From Enterococcus sp. CSURQ0835 (GTDB lineage Bacteria; Bacillota; Bacilli; Lactobacillales; Enterococcaceae), in the NCBI RefSeq assembly GCF_902706605.1, contig NZ_CACSLH010000001.1:62001-126000 (forward strand): 64,000 bases of DNA, in the 5' to 3' direction. A program made the translations under genes and the position numbers. The notes below the pieces were generated by a model. The model did no database searches, was not told where the DNA came from, and saw only the letters and a list, made by a program, of their open reading frames with translations. Shown here in pieces: positions 28,674 to 37,307 of the stretch; the first letter of the stretch is position 1; each line of letters begins with the position of its first letter.

Positions 28674-28969
28674 TTAATAGCTGTATATTATAGTCAATAG
28701 CGAAATCAATTCTTTCATTTTCTCAGATTGAGCAGTTGTTAATAAAATTTCCTCTCTTTTGAGCGTATTAGAGATCTCTAGATTCATCCAGCTCAAAATA
28801 AACGGTACAGAAAATTGCTTTTCTTCTAATTCAATTACATAACTATTTAATACTTGTTTTAATGGATCATTTTTAGCTCACGATTGAGTTCAGTCAGTAA
28901 TTTTGAAATGAGAGCTACTGCTTGTTCACTACGATCGTTCCCACCAGAAAACCATTTCACTTTATCCAT
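28674..28969 (-). pseudogene. Class IIa bacteriocin immunity gene, frameshifted (MunC/EntA-immunity type)
   Basis: ATG at 28969 follows AAGGAG. The first frame gives MDKVKWFSGGNDRSEQAVAL and on to NRELKMIH, stopping at 28859 (36 aa). Shifting frame at the A5 run (28870-28874 on the plus strand) continues DPLKQVLNSYVIELEEKQFS, VPFILSWMNLEISNTLKREE and ends LTIIYSY at 28674. One added A restores a 98-aa protein. From memory this lines up well with the 98-aa immunity proteins of mundticin KS and enterocin CRL35 (start LKWFSGG, VPLVLSRMNIEISN, end RYGY). The break may be a real inactivation, a sequencing error in a homopolymer, or a slippage site. Confidence 0.82.
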
Positions 28970-29011
28970 CTGCTTACACTCCTTAATTTGTCAAGCTGAA
29001 GAAAACTTAAA

Positions 29012-29039
29012 TTTATATTGTAAGTATAGGAGCTGTAAA
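29012..29039 (-). promoter_or_regulatory. Candidate promoter of the immunity/peptide genes
   Basis: TTTACA (complement of 29034-29039), a 16-bp spacer and TATAAA (complement of 29012-29017) lie about 40 bp upstream of the immunity ATG. It would allow separate or induced transcription of the three small genes. No clear regulator repeats were identified with confidence. Confidence 0.4.
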
Positions 29040-29159
29040 TTATCAAATGGTGGTTTTGTCATGAAATACAGAAAAATGATCTCAAAAAATGATTCATGAG
29101 TAAGACAGCCGCTAGCCAAAAGAGCTAGTACGACGAATAGGAAAGTACGTTACAAATTT

Positions 29160-29906
29160 TTAACTCAATTTTTTTAATAGTTTTGATTTTACCAATGGAA
29201 AGCTGCACGAATACTCTTCAGGAAACAAAATGATTCGATTTTTAAAGTCGATTGATTTTATTTTCTCGGGATTAATCAAAAATGATTTGTGAACACGCAA
29301 CAGTTCAGGATACTCTTTTTCTAAATCGTTCATTTTCCCGTAGAACTCATACATTATGTTGTCACCATACAAAATGACTTTGTGGGGGCTTGCTGAGGTT
29401 TCGATGAAATAGATGGATGAAATAGCAACCCGAAAACATCGAGAGCCAATCCTAAATGATAGATGACGCTGGTTAGAACTACGATCGATAAAAGTGGACT
29501 CATGTCGACCGTTCAAAATATTTTCAATCTGTCGTTTTTCATTTTGAATTTCTGGATCTTTGACAATATAATCAAGTGGTGCAATTTGGCGTTTTAATGT
29601 CTCCAAGGCTAACTCATGATGGGACGTAATAAACACGATTTGAGCAAATTCATTTTCAGTTCTGATTCGTTGCGCTGCATCGATTCCGGTCATCGTCGTA
29701 GCTAAATCGATATCCAAAAAGAACAAGCTATTGGTCAGCTTATTATTACTAAGATAAAGAAAAATATCATTTGGATCGGTTGTAGCTAAGACAAGTTTCA
29801 TATCATAGTCATTGATCATGATAGCATTTTCAATGATTTGTTGATAATGCGCCACCAACAAAATATCATCATCACATAAGATAATTGGTAATGTCATCTC
29901 ACTCAC
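29160..29906 (-). CDS. LytTR-family response regulator (ComE/PlnC/AgrA type)
   Basis: About 248 aa. Receiver domain: acidic pocket ILCDDD, phospho-acceptor Asp65 in SLFFLDIDLATTMTG, then a Lys in LDYIVKDP. A LytTR DNA-binding domain fills residues ~140-248 (SNQRHLSFRIGSRCFRVAI, YEFYGKMNDLEKEYPELLRV, HKSFLINPEKI). Such regulators bind paired direct repeats and switch on bacteriocin or competence genes after pheromone sensing. The GTG start at 29906 overlaps the kinase stop (GTGA); an ATG three codons later is an alternative. Forms a two-component pair with the adjacent kinase. Confidence 0.92.
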   Translation of the reverse strand: MSEMTLPIILCDDDILLVAHYQQIIENAIMINDYDMKLVLATTDPNDIFLYLSNNKLTNSLFFLDIDLATTMTGIDAAQRIRTENEFAQIVFITSHHELALETLKRQIAPLDYIVKDPEIQNEKRQIENILNGRHESTFIDRSSNQRHLSFRIGSRCFRVAISSIYFIETSASPHKVILYGDNIMYEFYGKMNDLEKEYPELLRVHKSFLINPEKIKSIDFKNRIILFPEEYSCSFPLVKSKLLKKLS

Positions 29907-31207
29907 ACTTTCTTTATAGTTAGAGAAGTCACAAATAAATCGTTGTTTACATAATGATTTATTTCTATTTGTTTAGTCTCTTTTACGATTGCTTGCAGAT
30001 TGGACATGCCGAAGCCTCGATTCGAGCCCTTGCTACTAAAACCTAGTTTATTCATTGATTCAATCGAAGGTAATTTCCCCGTATATGAATTTTCAACTAC
30101 AACTTCAACTTGTCTTTTCGACTCAATAAATAGGACATTGATTTTTTTTGCATCTGAGGTAACGGCTGCTTCGATTGCATTATCCAGTAAAATTCCTAAA
30201 GTTCGAACCAATTTGACTTCATTCAAATTAATTTCTTGGACAGGTACGATACATTCAAACAAGACTTTTACTCCTTGTCTTTCTGCTTGTGAAAGCTTTG
30301 TTACTATCAGCGACTTGACTGAGTTGATTTGTAAATTACTCATTCCGGAAAAACGCATGATGCTGGTCTCCATAAATTGGTGGGAATATTCGATCATCTC
30401 TTTTAAATATTTCTGATTCTCGCCCACATTCGCTAGATCAAGATTCAGTCCTAAAAGTAAATTTTTATAATCATGTTGAAACTTTTTCATTTCTTGGTAG
30501 TTTTTTTCCACCCCAGCTGTATAGGCATTCATCATTTCTATCTGCTCTTTCAATCTAGAAACTTCTGTCTTTGCTTTATTCTTTTTTAAAGTCATATACG
30601 TTAAAAATGTGGTAAAAGAAAATTGGGCAATCAGAAAGCCCATCATCACTAGACGAAAATTCCCTAACATCTGCATCTTTCGTAAAAATTCGACAAAGAG
30701 ATACACAAAAGATAAAAACACAATAAGTTGTAAAATGTAAATCGGAGCCGCTTTACTGATAGCTTGCTTAGCAGTAAGCGCCTTTTTGATAAAAAACAGA
30801 CTCGCTAGGAAAAAAAGACTGTCTAATAAACTCGTTACCGCTACTACTTGACTGCTATTATCTAGCAAGAGATCAAGTGGCGTTTTAAAGAGATAGCTAA
30901 CAATAATCGACGAAAAAAACGGCAGGATTACATATAATGATAAGCTAATCAAAAAGCCCAGTAGTTCTTTTTGGTAACCACTCGATCGCCAATGTTTAAC
31001 TCTCAATAATAAGAAGATAGCCGTAATAGCTATCCCTGTGATCAATGCATCCGTCATTGACAATAACGTCAAAGGAAAACTGAGTAGTAAATAAACAAAA
31101 TAAAACGCTTTGTTCCGAATACCGGTTAGTATTTTGACTGAGATGAGTAATAGAAACAAGTCAAAGTATTCTATAAAAAAATAGGAGAAGGCACTTAAAA
31201 CAACCAT
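29903..31207 (-). CDS. GHKL sensor histidine kinase (ComD/PlnB/AgrC type)
   Basis: A 434-aa peptide-pheromone-type kinase. Residues 1 to ~210 form six or so membrane helices. A coiled stretch (NKAKTEVSRLKEQIEMMNAY) leads to the phospho-His box FQHDYKNLLLGL, the N-box LGILLDNAIEAA and the G-box GFSSKGSNRGFGMSNLQAI. This HPK10 layout is typical of receptors for secreted peptides. It is translationally coupled to the LytTR regulator and lies 81 bp after the C39 exporter. The cognate signal is likely to be a product of the exporter; the 46-aa double-glycine peptide is the only candidate in view. Confidence 0.92.
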   Translation of the reverse strand: MVVLSAFSYFFIEYFDLFLLLISVKILTGIRNKAFYFVYLLLSFPLTLLSMTDALITGIAITAIFLLLRVKHWRSSGYQKELLGFLISLSLYVILPFFSSIIVSYLFKTPLDLLLDNSSQVVAVTSLLDSLFFLASLFFIKKALTAKQAISKAAPIYILQLIVFLSFVYLFVEFLRKMQMLGNFRLVMMGFLIAQFSFTTFLTYMTLKKNKAKTEVSRLKEQIEMMNAYTAGVEKNYQEMKKFQHDYKNLLLGLNLDLANVGENQKYLKEMIEYSHQFMETSIMRFSGMSNLQINSVKSLIVTKLSQAERQGVKVLFECIVPVQEINLNEVKLVRTLGILLDNAIEAAVTSDAKKINVLFIESKRQVEVVVENSYTGKLPSIESMNKLGFSSKGSNRGFGMSNLQAIVKETKQIEINHYVNNDLFVTSLTIKKV

Positions 31208-31236
31208 TCGATCACTTCCTGACTTTTAGTAGCCCC

Positions 31237-31242
31237 ATTATA
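31237..31242 (-). promoter_or_regulatory. Candidate -10 of the kinase-regulator operon
   Basis: A TATAAT on the minus strand, about 30 bp before the kinase start, is preceded by the palindromic stretch TTATAACGTTAAC and further up by TTGACA with too long a spacer. A poor -35 together with a palindrome would suit an activator-dependent promoter, but this is only suggestive. Confidence 0.4.
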
Positions 31243-31288
31243 CCAACAGTTAACGTTATAACGAACTACAATTTTGTCAAAAAACGAC

Positions 31289-33454
31289 TTAGGCACTTGC
31301 CATCATTTCCCAAAGATTTTTATAGACACCATTCAAAGAGCGGAGGCGGTCATGAGTTCCCGATTCCACCAGATGACCATTTTCTAAAACTAGCACTTGA
31401 TCACACGCCTTAGCAATTGATAAGTGATGCGCGATAAAAATGATTGTTTTATCTTTAAGTTTTAGCAAGCTTTGAATGATCTCATGTTCTAAGCGGGTAT
31501 CTAAACCGCTAGTAGCTTCATCCAAAATCATTATCTCCGAATTTTTTAATAAGGCTCTAGCAATAGCTAACCTTTGCTTTTGCCCACCAGACAAGTTGCT
31601 ACCGCCTTCTTCAATTTGAAATTGATAGTTAAGCGGTTGACTTTCAATATACGCTTTTATTTGTGCCAACTCACACGCCCAAATAATTTTTTCATCATTC
31701 GGGACTTCGTTTAAACCGAAAGTCAAATTTTCGTAAATACTGCCACTAAAAAAGAAAGTTTCTTGAGACACATAACTTATCGCTTCTCTCAATTGAGACT
31801 TGGGTATAGTTTGGATTTTTTCCCCTTGGATTTCTATTTTGCCTAGTTGCAGATCATAAAAATTTAGCAGTAGTTTGGCTAATGTCGATTTCCCTGAACC
31901 ACTCATTCCAACAATGGCTACCTTTGAATTTTTTTCTATCTCACAAGAAACATTTTTTAAAACAGCTTCTTCAAAACCATAACCAAAAGTCACTTTTGAT
32001 AATTTAACAGTCGGTTCAGTAGGTGATTCTCGTACAGATAAATCGTATTCAGCATCAGCTAGCAACTCTTGATTTAAAGCAAATACGTCATTTAAACGCT
32101 CGTTAGCAACTTTCGCAGTTTGAAGCTTCACTTGTAAATTAATAATATTTTGCAGAGGCGTTGTAAAAAAAGACATCAATGCATTATAGGTGATTAGTTG
32201 TCCAATGGATAATCGTCCTTTTAACACTAATGAAGTTCCTGCCCACAATAAGAACGTTGCACTAATAACTTGGAGGGCTGATTTCATATTTGATTGTAGA
32301 TTGTCTAAATTTGCTTTTTGAAATGATTTTTTCATCAGATCGGTAAATTGATTTTCTACTTTTTGATAGACTTGGTCCGTTGCATTAAATGATTTAATTG
32401 TTTCAATCCCCTTTAAACTTTCAATAATTTGCGAGTTGACAACTGCACTCGACTCCATTTGTTCTTCATTTGATCTATCAAAAGGCTTCATAAAAAGGAA
32501 CACAATACTTGCGTAAACTGGAACAGTGGCAAGACTGATCAAAAACAAAAGTTGATTTTGCAAAAAGAGAGCGGTTCCAACGAAAACAACCATTGTGGCA
32601 TCTAAAAATAAAGATAACGTCGCATTTGCCAAGGCATCGATGATCTTATTCGCATCTAAAAATCTTGAAATGATTTCTCCTGATTTTCTAGTTGAAAAAA
32701 AATTCATTGGTAAGTGAAGAACATGATTAAAATACTGCAGCATAATAAAACTACCTAATCGTTGGCCTAAAAGTGTCAACAAATATTGTTTTGCAAATTG
32801 AAAGACTGCTTGAAGAATGTACATACTGAGCAACCCAACCGAAATTATCTCTAATAAACCAACTGCTTTTCGAGGAATAATCTGGTCGATGATCACTTGA
32901 AAATAATAGGAACCTATTATTCCAAAAATCGTTAAAAGAAAGGATAAAATAATTATTTTAATGATGGTCTTTTTTTGGTTGATCAGTAGCGGTACAAAGG
33001 AAAACAATCCCTTCGTTGAATCCTTGACTGGCACATAGTTTTCAGCTGGATGCGTCATGATCAGGATGCCTGTCCATTCTTTATTAAACGCTTCTGCTCG
33101 AACCGCTCTTTTTCCCCGACCAGGATCAGCAATGAGTAACTTATCTTTTTTCCGTCCATAGACGACCACATAGTGCATAAAAGATTCGTCAATGATTACG
33201 TGCGCGATGAAGGGAAACGGTAGCTTGGACTCTTCCCAAAAAGAACTATCTGTCTCAAAGACCTCATTAACAAATCCAAAACTTTCTAATGCGGTGACTA
33301 GTCCAAACGCAGAAGTCCCGTGAGTACCTGTTCCTGAAAGCAATCGGAGTTTGCTAATCGGAACGGTCGAATCATAAAAATCAAGAATCATGGCGATACA
33401 GGCTACTCCGCAATCTTTTGAATCGTGTTGCTTAATTAGTTTGAATCTTTTCAT
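31289..33454 (-). CDS. Peptidase-containing ABC exporter (C39; ComA/MunB type)
   Basis: A 721-aa bacteriocin/pheromone exporter in three parts. Residues 1-~140 are a C39 cysteine peptidase (QHDSKDCGVACIAMI with catalytic Cys15; FMHYVVVYGR with the His; IADPGRG with the Asp). Residues ~160-450 are the six-helix ABC exporter domain. The nucleotide domain has Walker A GMSGSGKST, LSGGQKQRLAIARAL and Walker B IMILDEATSGLD. It cuts double-glycine leaders and secretes the mature peptide. No ComB/MesE-like accessory protein is encoded nearby, as for some mundticin-type systems. First gene of the locus; the ATG follows GGAGGTAAG. Confidence 0.94.
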   Translation of the reverse strand: MKRFKLIKQHDSKDCGVACIAMILDFYDSTVPISKLRLLSGTGTHGTSAFGLVTALESFGFVNEVFETDSSFWEESKLPFPFIAHVIIDESFMHYVVVYGRKKDKLLIADPGRGKRAVRAEAFNKEWTGILIMTHPAENYVPVKDSTKGLFSFVPLLINQKKTIIKIIILSFLLTIFGIIGSYYFQVIIDQIIPRKAVGLLEIISVGLLSMYILQAVFQFAKQYLLTLLGQRLGSFIMLQYFNHVLHLPMNFFSTRKSGEIISRFLDANKIIDALANATLSLFLDATMVVFVGTALFLQNQLLFLISLATVPVYASIVFLFMKPFDRSNEEQMESSAVVNSQIIESLKGIETIKSFNATDQVYQKVENQFTDLMKKSFQKANLDNLQSNMKSALQVISATFLLWAGTSLVLKGRLSIGQLITYNALMSFFTTPLQNIINLQVKLQTAKVANERLNDVFALNQELLADAEYDLSVRESPTEPTVKLSKVTFGYGFEEAVLKNVSCEIEKNSKVAIVGMSGSGKSTLAKLLLNFYDLQLGKIEIQGEKIQTIPKSQLREAISYVSQETFFFSGSIYENLTFGLNEVPNDEKIIWACELAQIKAYIESQPLNYQFQIEEGGSNLSGGQKQRLAIARALLKNSEIMILDEATSGLDTRLEHEIIQSLLKLKDKTIIFIAHHLSIAKACDQVLVLENGHLVESGTHDRLRSLNGVYKNLWEMMASA

Positions 33455-33515
33455 GTCTTACCTCCGCAAATGATTACTTTATGGTAATACTATTCGCGGT
33501 AAGTAGCTTAAAATG

Positions 33516-33562
33516 ATAAAAATCATAAAATCATATTTTTCTGTCTTGAAATAAAAATCATA
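33516..33562. repeat. Direct repeats upstream of the C39 exporter
   Basis: The 12-mer ATAAAAATCATA occurs at 33516-33527 and again at 33551-33562, 35 bp apart, with a partial third copy at 33527-33535. They lie in the promoter region of the exporter gene and could be sites for the LytTR regulator, although the spacing is not the usual 20-22 bp. AT-rich chance repeats are possible. Confidence 0.35.
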
Positions 33563-33563
33563 G

Positions 33564-33579
33564 CTCGTTAAATAACGAG
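33564..33579 (-). terminator. Weak hairpin after the Crp/Fnr gene
   Basis: Perfect CTCGTT / AACGAG stem with a 4-nt AT loop, 10 bp past the regulator stop, followed on the minus strand by CTATGATTTTTATTTC. The T tract is interrupted, so termination may be partial. Confidence 0.45.
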
Positions 33580-33589
33580 AAAATAAAAA

Positions 33590-34288
33590 TCAGTCAATAG
33601 AATTTGAGTCAGCTTGATTAGTTGGTTTTAGTGGATTAGCCAGTAAAGTAAACTGATTTTTTTGGTAATCGATCAAGCCCGCTTTTTTCATCTGCGCAAG
33701 TTCTCGCGACAATGCACTGCGCTCCACACACAAAAAATCAGCTAACCCTTGGCGATCAAAGGGAATCTGCACATCATGACTATTTGTTTTCATGGCTTGG
33801 GCTGATAAAAAGGCGAGCAATTTGTCACGCGTTTTCCGTTGAGATAAATATTCCATCTTTTTAGTCAGTTGGATATTTTTTTGACTTACAATGGCCAATA
33901 AATTTTCTAAGAGCTGGAAGTGTTCCGGTCGTTGGATTTTTTCAGTACTGAAACGTGCTGCGTGGATCAGTAAGACTTGCGTCGTTTCTGCTGCGATCAC
34001 ACTGATCGGCATTTTGGGCGCCTGACCAAAAACAAAGGCTTCCGCGAATAATTCTCCCGCTGCTAGATGCGTCAAAATCGTTCGATTGCCCCAAAAATCT
34101 TCTTGAATCCCATTGACACTCCCACTGATCACGATACCGATCTGGGTGGGAGTTTCCCCGACGTGCAAAATAAATTCAGCTTTTTGATACGTATGCAGTT
34201 GTGCCTTCAACTCTGTCAATAAATCCGTGATCTTTTCCGGTGGGATTTTTTTGAACAATGGATTTTTTAAAAGTATTTTTGGAACCAC
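33590..34288 (-). CDS. Crp/Fnr family transcriptional regulator
   Basis: About 232 aa: a cyclic-nucleotide-binding-like beta-barrel (ILHVGETPTQIGIVISGSV, GELFAEAFVFGQ), the long dimer helix, and a winged HTH (FDRQGLADFLCVERSALSRE, MKKAGLIDYQ). It has a single Cys and so lacks the four-Cys iron-sulfur site of Fnr. It is divergent from hcp, the usual position of HcpR-like regulators that respond to nitric oxide or nitrosative stress; control of hcp is an inference from this. The preferred start is GTG at 34288 with GGGAG 8 nt upstream, rather than the TTG at 34294. Confidence 0.85.
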   Translation of the reverse strand: MVPKILLKNPLFKKIPPEKITDLLTELKAQLHTYQKAEFILHVGETPTQIGIVISGSVNGIQEDFWGNRTILTHLAAGELFAEAFVFGQAPKMPISVIAAETTQVLLIHAARFSTEKIQRPEHFQLLENLLAIVSQKNIQLTKKMEYLSQRKTRDKLLAFLSAQAMKTNSHDVQIPFDRQGLADFLCVERSALSRELAQMKKAGLIDYQKNQFTLLANPLKPTNQADSNSID

Positions 34289-34386
34289 TTTCAATTCTCC
34301 CTTTTCGGTTGCAAATACAACGTGTTTTTTTCATTCACTGTAGTATGATTCCCCTAGAAAGTCAATTGTTGAAGGAGGAATCTTTA

Positions 34387-35946
34387 ATGGAAGAAATGTT
34401 TTGTTTCCAATGTGAACAAACAGCTCATGGTACCGGCTGTACTTTAGCTGGTGTTTGCGGTAAAAAACCTGATGTCGCCTATGAACAAGATGTCTTAACA
34501 AGTGAAATGATCGGACTGGCTGCCGCTAGCGATGGACGATCAACTGATATTGATCTAATCGTCGACGGTCTATTCGTTACTATCACAAACGTCAGTTTTG
34601 ATCACGGCCAAGTCGCTCGTTTTGCGGCTGATGTTCAACAAGCTCGGATCAATGCCGGCGGAACGTTACCCCTTGCACCTGAAAAATTATTCCACGGCGA
34701 AGAGAATCTAGTTTCACTACGTTCGACATTGTTATTTGGCTTGCGCGGCATGGGAGCTTACGCCCATCACGCACGCGCATTAGGCAAGCGCGATCCAAAC
34801 GTCGATGCGTGGTTTATCAAAGGTATGAAAGCGTTAGCCGAAGAACATACCGTTACTGAATGGCTTGACTTGTTACTAGAATTTGGCCAGATCAACTTGC
34901 AATGTATGGCGTTACTCGATGAAGCAAACACGTCAGCTTATGGTGATCCCATTCCTACAGAAGTTCCTTTAACGATTGAAAAAGGACCTTTTATCGTCGT
35001 GACGGGTCATGACTTACACGATTTAAAGATGTTGCTAGAACAAAGTGCTGGTACCGGCGTTAATATTTATACCCACGGCGAACTGCTTCCAGCTCACGGT
35101 TATCCTGAATTAAAAAAATATCCTCAACTCAAAGGAAATTTTGGTACAGCTTGGCAAAACCAACAAAAAGAATTTCGCAAAATCCCAGCGCCGATCTTAT
35201 TTACGACCAATTGTTTGATGCCCGTTGGAAAAAGTTATCGCGATCGCGTCTACACGACTTCTGTTGTTGCCTATCCTGAGATGAAACACATTTCAGCCGA
35301 CATTTCGGGCAACAAAGATTTCACCCCGCTGATCCAGCAAGCTTTAGAACTTGGTGGCTATGAACAAGCACAGGCATTGACTGGTATCAATGGGGGCGCG
35401 ACTGTCACCACTGGTTTTGGTCGTCAGACCGTCCTAGACAGTGCGCCTGATATTTTAGCAAATGTCAAAGCTGGTGCGATCTCTCATTTCTTTTTAGTCG
35501 GCGGCTGTGATGGCGCTAATCCCGGGCGCAATTACTATACCGACTTCGTCAAACAAACTCCGGCAGATAGTCTCGTCTTGACCTTAGCGTGCGGAAAATT
35601 TCGCTTCAATGACCAAGACTTAGGTGCGATCGGCGATTTTCCAAGAATTTTAGACATGGGACAATGTAATGATTCCTATGGTGCGATCAAAGTCGCCTTG
35701 GCATTAGCTGACGCACTCAATTGTTCCGTTAATCAATTGCCACTAACTTTTGTGTTGTCTTGGTATGAACAAAAAGCAGTTTGTGTTTTATTGACTCTTT
35801 TATCACTAGGCATCAAAGATATTTATCTTGGGCCGAGCTTACCCGCTTTTTTCAGTGAAACAGTCTTAGCCTTATTGACAGAAAAATTTGATCTTCATCC
35901 AATCACTACCCCAGAAAAAGATTTAGCTGTCATGCTGGCACACTGA
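34387..35946 (+). CDS. hcp: Hybrid cluster protein / hydroxylamine reductase
   Basis: A 519-aa iron-sulfur-oxygen enzyme that reduces hydroxylamine and acts as a nitric oxide reductase in protection against nitrosative stress. The N-terminal cluster Cys residues are C6, C9, C18 and C24 (MFCFQCEQTAHGTGC, GVCGK). Hybrid-cluster ligands follow in TGHDLHDLK, HGELLPAHGYPEL, FTTNCLMPV, VGGCDGANPGRNYYT, LACGKFRFN and MGQCNDSYGAIKVA. The correct ATG is at 34387 with AAGGAGG; the longer open frame from 34258 overlaps the divergent regulator and has no ribosome site. Single gene, followed by a shared hairpin. No Hcr reductase partner is present. Confidence 0.95.
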   Translation: MEEMFCFQCEQTAHGTGCTLAGVCGKKPDVAYEQDVLTSEMIGLAAASDGRSTDIDLIVDGLFVTITNVSFDHGQVARFAADVQQARINAGGTLPLAPEKLFHGEENLVSLRSTLLFGLRGMGAYAHHARALGKRDPNVDAWFIKGMKALAEEHTVTEWLDLLLEFGQINLQCMALLDEANTSAYGDPIPTEVPLTIEKGPFIVVTGHDLHDLKMLLEQSAGTGVNIYTHGELLPAHGYPELKKYPQLKGNFGTAWQNQQKEFRKIPAPILFTTNCLMPVGKSYRDRVYTTSVVAYPEMKHISADISGNKDFTPLIQQALELGGYEQAQALTGINGGATVTTGFGRQTVLDSAPDILANVKAGAISHFFLVGGCDGANPGRNYYTDFVKQTPADSLVLTLACGKFRFNDQDLGAIGDFPRILDMGQCNDSYGAIKVALALADALNCSVNQLPLTFVLSWYEQKAVCVLLTLLSLGIKDIYLGPSLPAFFSETVLALLTEKFDLHPITTPEKDLAVMLAH

Positions 35947-35965
35947 CATAACGTTTCAAACTAAA

Positions 35966-36011
35966 AACACTTCAAACCTTATTCCGCAGGATCTGGTTTG
36001 AAGTGTTCTTT
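35966..36011. terminator. Bidirectional hairpin overlapping the end of the AraC gene
   Basis: A 13-bp perfect stem AACACTTCAAACC / GGTTTGAAGTGTT around a 16-nt loop, with T-rich flanks on both sides. The right half lies inside the last codons of the AraC-type gene, so the terminator shares coding sequence. Confidence 0.8.
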
Positions 36012-37163
36012 TGCATATTGTTTAGGTGTCGTACCATACTGTTGTTTGAATTTTTTAGTAAACACTGCAACATCTTGAAAACCGACCATTTGACTGATGT
36101 GTTTGACAGGTTGTTTTAAACTGAGCAGTAAATTTTTAGCATAATACAACCGCGTCCACAATAACAATTCTTGGAAGCGGGCGTCAAACGTCGTCAACAG
36201 TAAATTTTGGATCTGTTTAGTCGTTAAATTCAATTCTTGCGCCGCTTTTTTCAACGTCAGTGGCTGAGCAAAATTTTCTTGGATATAAAGATAAACTTCC
36301 CACGCATCGATCCGAGTCGTTTTAAAATTTTTGATTACCGGCTGGCGATACGCTCCCGGTGTCGTGCCTACTTGTTGTTTGAAAGCTTGGTAAAAAGCTG
36401 CTTCACTTTGATAGCCGCAGAGTTTTCCGATTTGATTGAGAGACAATTCTTCAAATGGCATCAACGCCCGTGCGTTTCGAATTCGGACTCGATTGAGATT
36501 TTCCGCAAAATTCGCACCACTTAGCGTTATTAATTTTTGCTGGACGGCTTCCGTGGACAATTCAAACTGTTGCGCGACTTTTTTTAACGTTAACGGTTGT
36601 TGGTAATGTAAATGTAAGTATTTCAGTAACTCATACGGCGGTAACTTTTTTTGCCGAATCGCAAAGACTTGCGCTTTTTGGAACACATACGTCAACAGTG
36701 AGATAAATCCCAGATTCAACAATTCGCTTGCGCCTTGTTGTTGCGTTTCCCGCAAGATCACTTGACACAGTTGCCGTACTTCTTGTTCGTCACGTGCATT
36801 TAATTTAACGAGTGGGAAAAAATCCGCGACATTTTTTAAAGCGGTGGCGTACTCCTTCCGCGTTGTCGTATTCAATAAAAACAAGCCCAACGAAAACGTA
36901 AACCGATAGATCTCAAGTTCAGTTTCTGGAATCAGTTGATGGATATGGTAAGGCATCAATAATAACAAACTTCCCGCAGTAATCATATGAGTCTGGCCGT
37001 TCACGATGACTTGCCCGGTCCCCGCTAAGACCAACACCCCTTCGATCTCATCATTTGTGTGCCGTTTTTCCGCTTGTGTGACGTGCTCTTTTTTGATTGT
37101 CAGGTCGTACGCATGGAATTGCTGCGAATAATAATCGACACTAGCGTAAGGCATATCTTGCAT
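35979..37163 (-). CDS. AraC-family regulator with two tandem HTH domains
   Basis: A 394-aa protein. The N-terminal cupin sensor (about 1-110; EIEGVLVLAGTGQVIVNGQ, LLLLMPYHIHQLIPE) is followed by two complete AraC-type DNA-binding modules: ~175-280 (YQQPLTLKKVAQQFELSTEA, IGKLCGYQSEAAFYQAFKQQ, GTTPGAYR) and ~290-388 (FAQPLTLKKAAQELNLTTKQ, ISQMVGFQDVAVFTKKFKQQ, GTTPKQYA). Usual AraC proteins have one. The two copies resemble each other, pointing to internal duplication. It is divergent from the SDR gene at 37308, a likely target. The ATG at 37163 lies behind AAGGAGGTGAG, with MQDMPYAS allowing a second Met. Confidence 0.88.
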   Translation of the reverse strand: MQDMPYASVDYYSQQFHAYDLTIKKEHVTQAEKRHTNDEIEGVLVLAGTGQVIVNGQTHMITAGSLLLLMPYHIHQLIPETELEIYRFTFSLGLFLLNTTTRKEYATALKNVADFFPLVKLNARDEQEVRQLCQVILRETQQQGASELLNLGFISLLTYVFQKAQVFAIRQKKLPPYELLKYLHLHYQQPLTLKKVAQQFELSTEAVQQKLITLSGANFAENLNRVRIRNARALMPFEELSLNQIGKLCGYQSEAAFYQAFKQQVGTTPGAYRQPVIKNFKTTRIDAWEVYLYIQENFAQPLTLKKAAQELNLTTKQIQNLLLTTFDARFQELLLWTRLYYAKNLLLSLKQPVKHISQMVGFQDVAVFTKKFKQQYGTTPKQYAKEHFKPDPAE

Positions 37164-37307
37164 CTGATCTCACCTCCTTCCTTCTATTATAAGAAAAAAG
37201 TGAGTGATAAGGTAATTTTTACGCTGTTTTTCCCGTAAAAATCTTTTTATACTAAAGACAGACTAGTTAAAACGTTTCCATTTTGAATCATAGAAAGGGT
37301 GCTGAAG

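Noticed and set aside
28884-29099. 71-aa plus-strand ORF in the bacteriocin-type locus
   Set aside because: It runs antisense to the immunity relic and its promoter, has no ribosome site and no recognisable sequence.
34258-34386. 43-codon N-terminal extension of Hcp
   Set aside because: The ATG at 34387 has a strong AAGGAGG and gives the standard N-terminal Cys motif; the extension overlaps the divergent regulator.
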